Source: Myxococcus hansupus
Lineage (GTDB): Bacteria > Myxococcota > Myxococcia > Myxococcales > Myxococcaceae
Assembly: GCF_000280925.3 (NCBI RefSeq)
Contig: NZ_CP012109.1
Location: 1,240,001 to 1,304,000 of the forward strand
DNA length: 64,000 nucleotides
Direction: 5' to 3'
Each line of letters starts with the position of its first letter. Position 1 is the first letter of the stretch. Position numbers and translations under genes: made by a program. The notes below the pieces were generated by a model. That model saw only the letters and a list, made by a program, of their open reading frames with translations, was not told the origin of the DNA and made no database searches. Shown here in pieces: positions 1-8,519 of this stretch.

Positions 1-2604
1 GCGTATGACGGGTTCGGCAATGTGAAGACGGACTACACCGGGACCGTGGTGACCTCGTCCTCGGATGCCGCCGCCTCTCCTCTGCCGACCCGCACCTATG
101 CACTGGCGAACCAGGGCGTGCAGTCGTTCCCCATCACCCTTCGGACCGCTGGGAGCCAGTCGGTGACGTTCCGGGACTCCGCGGCGCAGGTGTCGGCCTC
201 GCATGCCCTCACCGTGACGCCCGGGGCGCCGGCCGAGCTGCGCTTCCCGTCGTCCGTCGCCTTCGGGCTCGTACGGCAGGTCCTTCCGGGGTTGCGCGTC
301 ACGGTGACGGACCTCTTCGGCAATCGGGTGAGCACCGCGTCGTCCGCGGTGACGCTCGGTCTTCAGGGCGGGCCGGCGGGGGCATTGCGCGGCACCTTGA
401 CGGTGGTTCCTGTGGACGGGGTCGCGACCTTCTCCGACGTGTCCCTGGATGACGAAGGCACGTACACGCTCACCGCGACCATCGGAGGCTCGAGCCTCAC
501 CTCCGCGGAGGTCCTGCTCGTCGTCACGGATGACATTGCCCCCGCGCAGCCGGTGCTGTCCGCGAGCCTGCGGGACTACCGGACGGTCCACCTGACGTGG
601 CGGGCGACGGGGGACGACGACATGCTGGGCACCGCCTCGCGCTATGAGCTGCGTTACAGCGCGTCGCCCATCACCGAGGGGAACTTCGCCAGCGCGACGC
701 TGATGACGACCGCCCAGCCGCGCGCACCGGGTGAGGAAGAGGAGGCCACGCGGGTCCTGCCGTCCGCGGCGGCGACCTGGTACTTCGGCCTGCGCGTGTT
801 CGACGGCGCGGACAACAGCAGCGCCCTGGCCACCACGTCCATCACGCTGCCCGGGGCGTGTGCGGACTTTGTCTGTCCGCCCAGGGCGGCCGAGTGCGCG
901 GCGGATGGCGTCCGCATCGTGCGGTATGCCGAGGCGTGCGTGGTGCAGGACGACGTGCCCCGCTGCGTCTACACGCCGACCACGAACCTTTGCCCGGGCC
1001 AGGGCGCGGTCTGCTTCGACGGCGCCTGTGCCACGCCGTCGCGCGCGGGCAGCAGTGACGTCCTCATCACCGAGGTGATGTATCAGCCCACGGGGGGCAC
1101 GACCGAATACGTGGAGATTCTCAACCTCACCGACAAGCTGCTCGACGTCTCCGGGCTGGACGTCGATGTCGAGATCGCGTCGGGCGAGCGCTTCACGGTC
1201 GACGTCCGGTGGGTCGCCGGTCAGCGCCCCCTGATGGCGCCGCACGGGATGCTCGTCCTGGGCCCGAACGCGAATCGCGCCACCAACGGCGGCATCCCCG
1301 TTCACGGTGTCTTTCCGGGCAATCCGCTGGATGACACCCGGGGCCGCGTCGGCGTCCTCCTGGGGAACTCCTACCTGGACCGGATGAGCTACGGCTACAG
1401 CACGCACATGAACTCCGGACCCGGCCGCTCCCTGAACCTGGCGCCGCTGATCTACGACGCGCCGAGCTCCCGGCCCTGGTACTGGTGCCCCAGTGAAACG
1501 CTGCTCTCCGGGGCGAACCGGGGCACGCCGGGGCAGCCGAACGAGTCGTGTGGCGTCGTCATCCCGGGCCCCGTGGAGGACTGCTCCATTCACAGGCCCA
1601 AGACCTTTGGGCTGCCGGTCAACCAGGGCACCACCCAGAACGTCTTCAGCCGCTTCTATACGGACCAGGTGACCACCCGGAACGCAGCGGGCAACGACGA
1701 GTTCCCCTACCTCGTGGTCCAGATGGGGTACGGCACGGATGCCCAGGCGCCGGAGACCTGGGCGTGGCAATACGCGACGTTCCACTACGCCTACGCCGCG
1801 GACGCGGCCTCCGCGCACGAGGACGAGACGTGGTCCATCTTCGACTTCAACACGCTGGGCACCTACTTCTACGGCTTCCGCTACCGCTTCACCCGGGGGC
1901 CCGCGGAGGCCCAGGAATGGGTGTACTGCGACCAGGACGGCGCCGTCGCGCAGGGGAGCCCGGCCAACTTCGGCACCGTGACGGTGCAGCCCCCGGTGGC
2001 CGACCACGTCGTCATCAGTGAGGTCTCTGGCGCGGGCGTCGGCTCGAGCCTCGAGGACTTCATCGAGCTGCACAACCCCACCATTCTCGATGTCGACATG
2101 AGTGGATGGCAGGTGCAGTACCGCACGGCCGCCTGGGACAGCTCCGCCATCAACTTCACCGTGCTGACGACGTTGCCGCCTGGAAGCGTGATTCCGGCGC
2201 GGGGCTACTTCCTGGTGGGCAGCAACGGCTACGCGGCCTCCAACCCGAGCGTTCCGCCGGATGTGGTCTGGGGCAGCACCAACATCGCGTCGGGCGTCGG
2301 AAACGTGCGCCTGGGCACCGGACGCCTGGGGACGCAGCCCACCGACCGGGACGGGCTCGTGGATGCCCTGGGTTACGGCGTGGGACGGAGCGTTCCGGAA
2401 ACCAACCCAGGCCCCGCGCACCCAGCGGCTGGAGGCAGCGTGGAGCGCAAGGCCCAGCCCACGTCGACTTCCGCGACGATGGCGGTGGGCGGCGCCGACG
2501 AGTTCCGGGGAAATGGTTCGGACACCGACGACAATTCACGGGACTTCGTGACACGCGCGGTGCGCCAGCCGCAGAACACGGCGAGCCCCACCGAGCGGCC
2601 CTGA
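1..2604 (+). CDS. Ig-like/lamin-tail surface protein, 5' truncated
   Basis: The reading frame is open from the first base, so the start lies upstream of the window and 867 residues are visible. In order: the end of one bacterial Ig-like repeat (residues 1-75, with the YDxFGNVxTxYxG motif), a second Ig-like repeat (about 75-175), a fibronectin-III-like module (about 180-275), a cysteine-rich segment (about 280-340), a lamin-tail domain (about 350-500), a module beginning near CSIHRPKTFG (about 520-660) and a second lamin-tail domain (about 665-800). The same order is found at the C-terminus of the next gene, so the two are tandem paralogues. Lamin-tail domains in bacteria occur on secreted or surface proteins, and the Ig-like repeats suggest an extended stalk. 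No catalytic motif is visible. A role in adhesion or the matrix is inference. Confidence 0.85.
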   Translation, partial: AYDGFGNVKTDYTGTVVTSSSDAAASPLPTRTYALANQGVQSFPITLRTAGSQSVTFRDSAAQVSASHALTVTPGAPAELRFPSSVAFGLVRQVLPGLRVTVTDLFGNRVSTASSAVTLGLQGGPAGALRGTLTVVPVDGVATFSDVSLDDEGTYTLTATIGGSSLTSAEVLLVVTDDIAPAQPVLSASLRDYRTVHLTWRATGDDDMLGTASRYELRYSASPITEGNFASATLMTTAQPRAPGEEEEATRVLPSAAATWYFGLRVFDGADNSSALATTSITLPGACADFVCPPRAAECAADGVRIVRYAEACVVQDDVPRCVYTPTTNLCPGQGAVCFDGACATPSRAGSSDVLITEVMYQPTGGTTEYVEILNLTDKLLDVSGLDVDVEIASGERFTVDVRWVAGQRPLMAPHGMLVLGPNANRATNGGIPVHGVFPGNPLDDTRGRVGVLLGNSYLDRMSYGYSTHMNSGPGRSLNLAPLIYDAPSSRPWYWCPSETLLSGANRGTPGQPNESCGVVIPGPVEDCSIHRPKTFGLPVNQGTTQNVFSRFYTDQVTTRNAAGNDEFPYLVVQMGYGTDAQAPETWAWQYATFHYAYAADAASAHEDETWSIFDFNTLGTYFYGFRYRFTRGPAEAQEWVYCDQDGAVAQGSPANFGTVTVQPPVADHVVISEVSGAGVGSSLEDFIELHNPTILDVDMSGWQVQYRTAAWDSSAINFTVLTTLPPGSVIPARGYFLVGSNGYAASNPSVPPDVVWGSTNIASGVGNVRLGTGRLGTQPTDRDGLVDALGYGVGRSVPETNPGPAHPAAGGSVERKAQPTSTSATMAVGGADEFRGNGSDTDDNSRDFVTRAVRQPQNTASPTERP

Positions 2605-2612
2605 GCCCTCTT

Positions 2613-2633
2613 CCCCGGGGGGCGGCCCCGGGG
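2613..2633 (+). terminator. GC hairpin after first lamin-tail gene
   Basis: Nine bases after the stop codon, CCCCGGGG (2613-2620) is repeated after a 5-base loop (2626-2633). Each half is self-complementary, so an 8-bp stem forms. No T-run follows, so it may act as a pause or mRNA-end stabiliser rather than a classical intrinsic terminator. Confidence 0.4.
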
Positions 2634-2794
2634 CCCGGACTCACAAGAATGGGTCAGGATGACCCCGTGGATTTTACCTGGGCTGCAAAGCTCTTGCTGG
2701 GGCCTACTTGGTAGGGCGGGATGTCTGGTAGAAGGCACTGGGGCCCCGCGAGGGGATGCGTGCATGTGGGGCCCGTTCGCTGCCGGAGCCATTC

Positions 2795-5700
2795 ATGTCG
2801 CGTCGTCTGCTGGTGCTCGCCCGGTCTTTCGGGCTGAGCGTGCTGTGCCTGGGCGTTGCGCTGGGGTGTGGTGGAAGCTCCACGCCAACCCCCCCGCCCC
2901 CCGTGATTCCGCTGCCCGATGCCTCGCTGTCCACCGTGGAGGTGGACCGCGCGGCGCAGGTGCTGGCGAACGGGAGTGATCCCGTCACCATCACCGTGAC
3001 GGTGCGGCGGAGGGACGGCTCCCCGTTGGAGGGCCGCACGGTGCGGGTGGAGGTGTCCGGCGACGGCAACACCGTGACGCAGCCCGCGGAGCGGACGAAT
3101 GCCCAGGGCGTGGCCACCGCGTCGGTGGTCTCCACGCGGGGTGGTTCGAAGCGGGTGACGGCCGCGGTGGACGCGGAGGGGGGCGCGGTGGTGTTGGGCT
3201 CGCGCCCTGTCGTGGTCTTCTCGGCGTTGAGCGCGGCGCGGCTGGCGTTCGTGTCTTCCTCCGTGACGGCGAGGGCGGGTGCGCCCGTGGGAGGCCTGGA
3301 GGTCGCGTTCCAGGATGCCGAAGGTCACATCGTGACGTCTGCCACGGGCGAGGTGACGCTGGCGCTGGCCGCCGGTCCCGGTGGCGCGCCGCTGGGAGGA
3401 ACCCTTCGGGCGCAGTCCGTGGAAGGCGTCGCCCGTTTTCAGGAAGTGGTGCTGACGCGCGCCGGTGTCGGCTACCAGCTCCGCGCGGAGTCGGCGGGCG
3501 TCGAGAGCGCGCTCAGCCCCCTCTTCAACGTGACGCCGGCCGCCGCGGCCACGGTCGAGGTGAGCGGTCTGCTGGCGACCGCCCCGGCGGGGGTTCGCCA
3601 CGATGCGGACGTGACGGTGCGTGACGCGTTCGGCAACGTCGCCACGGGTTACCGGGGCACCTTGGCGGTCCTGTCTTCCGACGCGGCGGCCTCGCTGCCC
3701 GCGCCGCACACCTTCACCGAAGGCGATGCGGGCCGCTTCCGCTTCACGGACATCGTGCTCTATCGCGCGGGCCTTCAGCGCGTCGACATCCAGGACACCA
3801 CGCAGACGGGCCTGACGGGGCGGCAGGACGTGCGCATCGCGGCGGGGCCCACCGCGGCCCTGGCCTTCGTGCAGGTGCCTTCGCGTGCGTCCGTGCGCGC
3901 TGCGTTGTCGCTCGTTCAGGTGTCGCTCCAGGATGCCTATGGCAACCGGACGCCGGTGGGCTCGCCCAACGTGACCTTGTCGTTGGCCGGCGGGGCGCCC
4001 CTGCGCGGCGTCACCGAGATGGCGCCCGCGGAGGGCGTGGCGTCGTTCACCAGCCTTCATGTGGACTCGGAGGGACGTGTCCGGCTCCAGGCCAGCGCGC
4101 CGGGACTGACGCCGGCCACGAGCACCGAAATCAACATCGAGGACGACGTGCGCCCCTCCACGCCGGTGCTCACCGCGACGGCCTCCACGGAGGACAGCGT
4201 CACCGTGGCATGGGTGGCCGTGGGGGATGACGGCGACCTGGGCCGGGCGGCGTCCCAGTCCTTGCGCTATTCGCTGGCCCCCATCCTGACCCAGGCGGAC
4301 TTCGACGCGGCGACGCCCGTGAGCGTGGGCGCCCCCGAGGAGCCCGGCACGCCGGAGTCCGCCGTCCTCACGGGCCTCGAGCCGAACACGAACTACCACG
4401 TGGCGTTGGAGGTGGTGGACAATGCGGGCAATGGGGCGCGCTCCGCGAGCCTGATGATTCAGACGCGGGACCCGGGCGTCTCGCAGCTCGTCTTCTCGCA
4501 GCAGCCCCAAGGGGGCGTCGCGGGCGCCGTGCTGCCGGAGGTCCACGTGTCGCTGCGGAACTCGAGCGGAGAGGTCGTCACCACGGCGACGTCGCCTGTC
4601 ACCCTCGCGGTGGTGGGGGAGCCCAGCTTCGAGCCCGTCCAGGTCGCCGCCGTCAACGGCGTGGCCGTCTTCACCGGGCTGGTGGTGGAGAAGGCGGGGA
4701 CGCACCGGTTCACCGCGACCGTGACGGGCGTCCCCGAGGCGCAGAGCGATGTGTTCACCATCACCCCGGGCGCCGCGGCACGGCTGGGGCTCATCGGGCT
4801 CGTGGGCCCGGTGGCCGCTGGCGTTCAGGGAAGCGTGGAGGTGACGGCCTACGACGCGTTCGACAACGTGGTCACCGGCTACACGGGCCAGGTGCGCTTC
4901 ACGTCGACCGACGCGGAGGCCGCGCTGCCCCAGGACTACACGTTCACCGCGGGAGACCAGGGCACCCATGTCTTCAACAACGGCGTGACGCTCCGGACTT
5001 CGGGAGCGCAGACCCTCACCGTGACGGACCTGGCCGCGCCGCAGGTGTCCGGTGAACTCACGGTGGAGGTGAGCACGGGCGCGGCGGCGTCGCTGGCGTT
5101 GAGCGAGCTGCCCGTTGGCGGCGTGGAGGCCGGGGCGGCGCAGAACCTCACGGTCACCGCGCGCGATGCTTTCGGCAACATCGTCACGGGCTATGCCGGC
5201 ACGGTGCGCTTCGAGTCGAGTGACGGCCAGGCTGTATTGCCCGCGGACTACACCTTCGTGCCCGCGGACGCGGGGCTGCGCGGGTTCTCCGTGACGTTGG
5301 TGACGGTGGGCTCGCGGTCCGTGACGGTGCGTGACGTGGGCAACATGGCGCTGACGGCGACGGTGAGCACGGAGGTGCGGCACGGGCCGGTGACCCAACT
5401 GCGGCTGGCGCTGTCCACCGCCACGGCTTCCGCAGGCCAGTCGGTGGGCGTCACCGTCTCGCTGCGGGACGCGCACGACAACCTCGCGACGGGGTACCGG
5501 GGCACCGTGCACTTCTCGGCGCCCGGTGACACGCAGGCGACGCTTCCGGCGAACTACACGTTCGGCGAGGAAGATGGTGGGCAGCACCTCTTCAATGTGA
5601 GCTTCGCCACGGCGGGGGTGCGGCAGCTCGTCGTCACGGACACCCTGTTCGCTGCGCTGACGGCAACGGGGCAGGTGACGGTCGCTCCTGGCGGTCTCGC

Positions 5701-8362
5701 GGCTTTTCACGTGGTGGCTCCGACGGAGGCCACGGTGGCGGGTGAGCCCCAGTCCTTCACGGTCTCCGCGCAGGACCGCTTCGGCAACGTCCTGACGGAC
5801 TACTCGGGGACGGTCGTTCCCTCCTCCTCGGATGCGGAGGCGGAGCCGCTGTCCGCGTACACGTACACGGAGGCGGATGACGGCGTGCACACGTTCGTCA
5901 TCACCTTCCAGACCGCGGGCGAACAGTCGGTGACCTTCGAGGACGCTCAGGCGGATGTGTCCGGTACGGCCGCCTTCACGGTGGCGGCGGGCGCGCCCAC
6001 GCGGCTCGCGTTCATTTCCGCGCCGGAGACGGGTTCCATCCTCCAACCGCTGCCCGTGACACGCGTGGCGCTGCAGGATGCGTTCGGCAACACCGCGGAC
6101 GTCACGGCACCCGCTGTCACGCTCCATCTGGAGAACGCGCCCGGAGTGACCCTGGGGGGCACGCTGACGGTGTCGCCCGTGGCGGGCGTGGCGGCCTTCA
6201 GCGACCTGACCGTGAACCGGGCGGGGGACTTCGTGCTGACCGCGACCAGCGCGAACCCGGCGCTGACGTCCGCGGCGGCGCTGATCACCCTCATCGACGA
6301 TGTCCCCCCCGCGCGGCCTGGGATGATGCTGGGCCTGGTGAACAGCTCGACGGTGCGAGTGACCTGGACGGCGACGGGCGACAACGGCATGGATGGCACC
6401 GCTGCTCGCTACGAACTCCGTTACAGCAACACGCCGTTCGACGCGCAGACGTTCTCGAACGCCACGGAAATCCCCACGGGCACGCCCAGGTCGCCCTGGC
6501 TGCCGGAGGAACTCCAGGTGACGCCCCCCGTGGGGCAGGCGACGACCTGGTACTTCGGGCTGCGCGTGTTCGATGCGGCGAACAACGGCAGTGCGCTCAC
6601 CTACGCCTTCATCGAGGTGCCTGGGCCGTGCGCGGACCTCGTCTGTGCGCCTCGGGCGCCGGAGTGCTCGGAGGACGGCCTGTCGCGCGTGACGTACGCG
6701 GAGGCCTGCGTGGTGACCGCGGGCCTGGCGGCGTGCGAGTACACGGAGACCCCCGAGGTCTGCCCTGGCCAGGACGGCGTCTGCTTCGAGGCCGCCTGCA
6801 CCACGGCGCCCGCTCCCGCGGCGGGGGAGTTGGTCATCAGCGAGCTGATGCACCGCCCCGACGCCAACACCACCGAGTACCTGGAGCTGACCAGCACCGT
6901 CGACGGTCCTCGGGACATCGCGAACCTGCGCATCCGCTTCGACAATGGCGCGGGCGCGGTGTCGGACTTCAGCGTGCTGACGCCAGGCGACCGGCCCTTC
7001 ATCATCCCGGGGCGGGGCACCTTCGTCGCCGCGAGCAACGCGGATGCGGCGAACAACGGTGGCGTGCCGGCGCAGTACGGCTACGGCGGCACGCTCTTCA
7101 CGCTGGGTCACTCGGGGCACCTCTTCGTCGAGATGGGGGCCACCGTGGTGGATGACGTGGCGTACTCCGCCGCCTTCCCGCAGACGGTGGGGCGCTCCAT
7201 GAACCTGTCTTCCGCGGTGCTCGGGACGCGGGCCAGTCAGCACGCCTGGTACTGGTGTGACTCGGACGCGTCGCTTCCGGGCGGAGGCCGGGGCACGCCG
7301 GGCGCCGCGAATGAGTCCTGCTCCGTGGCCATCACGGGCCCGGTGGACTACTGCGCCATCCAGTACCCGAAGACGTTCTCCGCGCCCATCAGCGTGGGCA
7401 CGTCACACTCCGTCTTCAGCCAGTTCTACGAGCCGCAGGTGACCAACCGGAACCAGAACGGCAACGACGGGTTCCCGCACCTCGTCGCGGAGCTGGGCCA
7501 CGGCACGGACCCCTCCGCGCCGGAGTCATGGACGTGGGTGGCGACGGCGCCGAATCCTGGGTACGCCCCTTCGGGGAACAACAACGATGAACGGGTGGCT
7601 TCGCTCAGCGTTTCTGTTCCGGGGACCTACGCGTATGGCTTCCGCTATCGCTTCACGCAGGGCCCGCCCGAAGCCCAGGAATGGGTGTACTGCGACCAGG
7701 ATGGCGTCGTCGCTCAGGGTGTCACGCCGAACTACGGCGCGGTGACGGTGACGCCGGCCGCACCGCCCGGGGCCAACCACGTTGTCATCAGCGAGGTGTG
7801 CGGCGGCAATGGCACCGGGAGCGCGGCCACGGATGAGTTCATCGAGCTCTACAACCCGACGAACGCGGACTTGGACATTGGCAACTGGCGCGTGCAGTAC
7901 AAGTCCGCGACGGGGTCCTCGTACGGCGCCGGCTACCTCATCCCCGCGGGGACCCTCATCCGGGCCCATGGCTACTTCCTCCTGGGGGGCGCCAACTACA
8001 GCGGTGCCGTGGCGCGGGACCTGTCGTACGGCACGACGTTCGACGTGTCGGCGTCCACGACCGCCGGCGGACATATCCGCATCGGCCCGGGGCTGACGAC
8101 CGCTGTCGGTGACGTGGCGGTGGACAAGGTGGGCTGGGGCACGGGGAACTCGCCCGAAGGCACCGCGGCGCCCAGTCACCCCTCCGTGGGTGGCAGCCTC
8201 GAGCGGAAGGCGCTGCCCACCTCCACCCCCGCGACCATGGCCGTGGGTGGCAGTGACGCGCTCCGGGGGAATGGCTCCGACACCGACAACAACGGCGCGG
8301 ACTTCGTGACGCGCGCCGTTCGTCAGCCACAGAACTCCCAGAGCCCGACGGAACAGCCGTAG
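2795..8362 (+). CDS. Giant Ig-like/fibronectin/lamin-tail surface lipoprotein
   Basis: This 1855-residue protein is predicted to be exported and anchored outside the cytoplasm. The ATG at 2795 is preferred over the upstream ATG at 2756 because a hydrophobic signal peptide starts there and ends in ALGC, a possible lipobox, followed by a Gly/Ser/Thr/Pro linker. Residues about 45-135 resemble an invasin-type Big_1 domain. A long series of Ig-like repeats of roughly 100 residues follows, each with a DAFGNxxTGYxGT core. Fibronectin-III-like modules begin near residues 449 and 1168. A cysteine-rich segment (about 1277-1338), a lamin-tail domain (about 1345-1500), a module starting near CAIQYPKTFS (about 1518) and a second lamin-tail domain (about 1662-1800) complete it. 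It is the longer paralogue of the gene just upstream. The ligand is unknown; an adhesive or matrix role is inferred. Confidence 0.85.
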   Translation: MSRRLLVLARSFGLSVLCLGVALGCGGSSTPTPPPPVIPLPDASLSTVEVDRAAQVLANGSDPVTITVTVRRRDGSPLEGRTVRVEVSGDGNTVTQPAERTNAQGVATASVVSTRGGSKRVTAAVDAEGGAVVLGSRPVVVFSALSAARLAFVSSSVTARAGAPVGGLEVAFQDAEGHIVTSATGEVTLALAAGPGGAPLGGTLRAQSVEGVARFQEVVLTRAGVGYQLRAESAGVESALSPLFNVTPAAAATVEVSGLLATAPAGVRHDADVTVRDAFGNVATGYRGTLAVLSSDAAASLPAPHTFTEGDAGRFRFTDIVLYRAGLQRVDIQDTTQTGLTGRQDVRIAAGPTAALAFVQVPSRASVRAALSLVQVSLQDAYGNRTPVGSPNVTLSLAGGAPLRGVTEMAPAEGVASFTSLHVDSEGRVRLQASAPGLTPATSTEINIEDDVRPSTPVLTATASTEDSVTVAWVAVGDDGDLGRAASQSLRYSLAPILTQADFDAATPVSVGAPEEPGTPESAVLTGLEPNTNYHVALEVVDNAGNGARSASLMIQTRDPGVSQLVFSQQPQGGVAGAVLPEVHVSLRNSSGEVVTTATSPVTLAVVGEPSFEPVQVAAVNGVAVFTGLVVEKAGTHRFTATVTGVPEAQSDVFTITPGAAARLGLIGLVGPVAAGVQGSVEVTAYDAFDNVVTGYTGQVRFTSTDAEAALPQDYTFTAGDQGTHVFNNGVTLRTSGAQTLTVTDLAAPQVSGELTVEVSTGAAASLALSELPVGGVEAGAAQNLTVTARDAFGNIVTGYAGTVRFESSDGQAVLPADYTFVPADAGLRGFSVTLVTVGSRSVTVRDVGNMALTATVSTEVRHGPVTQLRLALSTATASAGQSVGVTVSLRDAHDNLATGYRGTVHFSAPGDTQATLPANYTFGEEDGGQHLFNVSFATAGVRQLVVTDTLFAALTATGQVTVAPGGLAAFHVVAPTEATVAGEPQSFTVSAQDRFGNVLTDYSGTVVPSSSDAEAEPLSAYTYTEADDGVHTFVITFQTAGEQSVTFEDAQADVSGTAAFTVAAGAPTRLAFISAPETGSILQPLPVTRVALQDAFGNTADVTAPAVTLHLENAPGVTLGGTLTVSPVAGVAAFSDLTVNRAGDFVLTATSANPALTSAAALITLIDDVPPARPGMMLGLVNSSTVRVTWTATGDNGMDGTAARYELRYSNTPFDAQTFSNATEIPTGTPRSPWLPEELQVTPPVGQATTWYFGLRVFDAANNGSALTYAFIEVPGPCADLVCAPRAPECSEDGLSRVTYAEACVVTAGLAACEYTETPEVCPGQDGVCFEAACTTAPAPAAGELVISELMHRPDANTTEYLELTSTVDGPRDIANLRIRFDNGAGAVSDFSVLTPGDRPFIIPGRGTFVAASNADAANNGGVPAQYGYGGTLFTLGHSGHLFVEMGATVVDDVAYSAAFPQTVGRSMNLSSAVLGTRASQHAWYWCDSDASLPGGGRGTPGAANESCSVAITGPVDYCAIQYPKTFSAPISVGTSHSVFSQFYEPQVTNRNQNGNDGFPHLVAELGHGTDPSAPESWTWVATAPNPGYAPSGNNNDERVASLSVSVPGTYAYGFRYRFTQGPPEAQEWVYCDQDGVVAQGVTPNYGAVTVTPAAPPGANHVVISEVCGGNGTGSAATDEFIELYNPTNADLDIGNWRVQYKSATGSSYGAGYLIPAGTLIRAHGYFLLGGANYSGAVARDLSYGTTFDVSASTTAGGHIRIGPGLTTAVGDVAVDKVGWGTGNSPEGTAAPSHPSVGGSLERKALPTSTPATMAVGGSDALRGNGSDTDNNGADFVTRAVRQPQNSQSPTEQP

Positions 8363-8393
8363 CCCCGGTCTCTCGTCCCGAGCCGTCCTTGGA

Positions 8394-8433
8394 GGCCGCC
8401 CTGGCGTGCATGCGCCGGGCGGCCTTTGCTTTT
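8394..8433 (+). terminator. Intrinsic terminator after giant lipoprotein gene
   Basis: GGCCGCCC (8394-8401) pairs with GGGCGGCC (8417-8424). The stem is extended inward by GGCG/CGCC past a single bulged T, leaving a 6-base loop. TTTGCTTTT follows directly. This is the clearest rho-independent terminator in the window. It also argues against starting the next gene at the upstream ATG (8406), which lies inside the hairpin. Confidence 0.8.
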
Positions 8434-8519
8434 CCTGCGCCAATCCCTGCTGCTCCCAGGCGGACGGCGCATTAACTTCGCGGCCAGAGTCTCGCCGTCA
8501 TCACATTCAGGAGCTGACT

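Noticed and set aside
2654-7243. Open frame of 1529 codons on the - strand
   Set aside because: It lies antisense to the giant lipoprotein gene and is made of Arg/His/Gly/Ala-rich sequence without motifs, as expected from the complement of a GC-rich gene.
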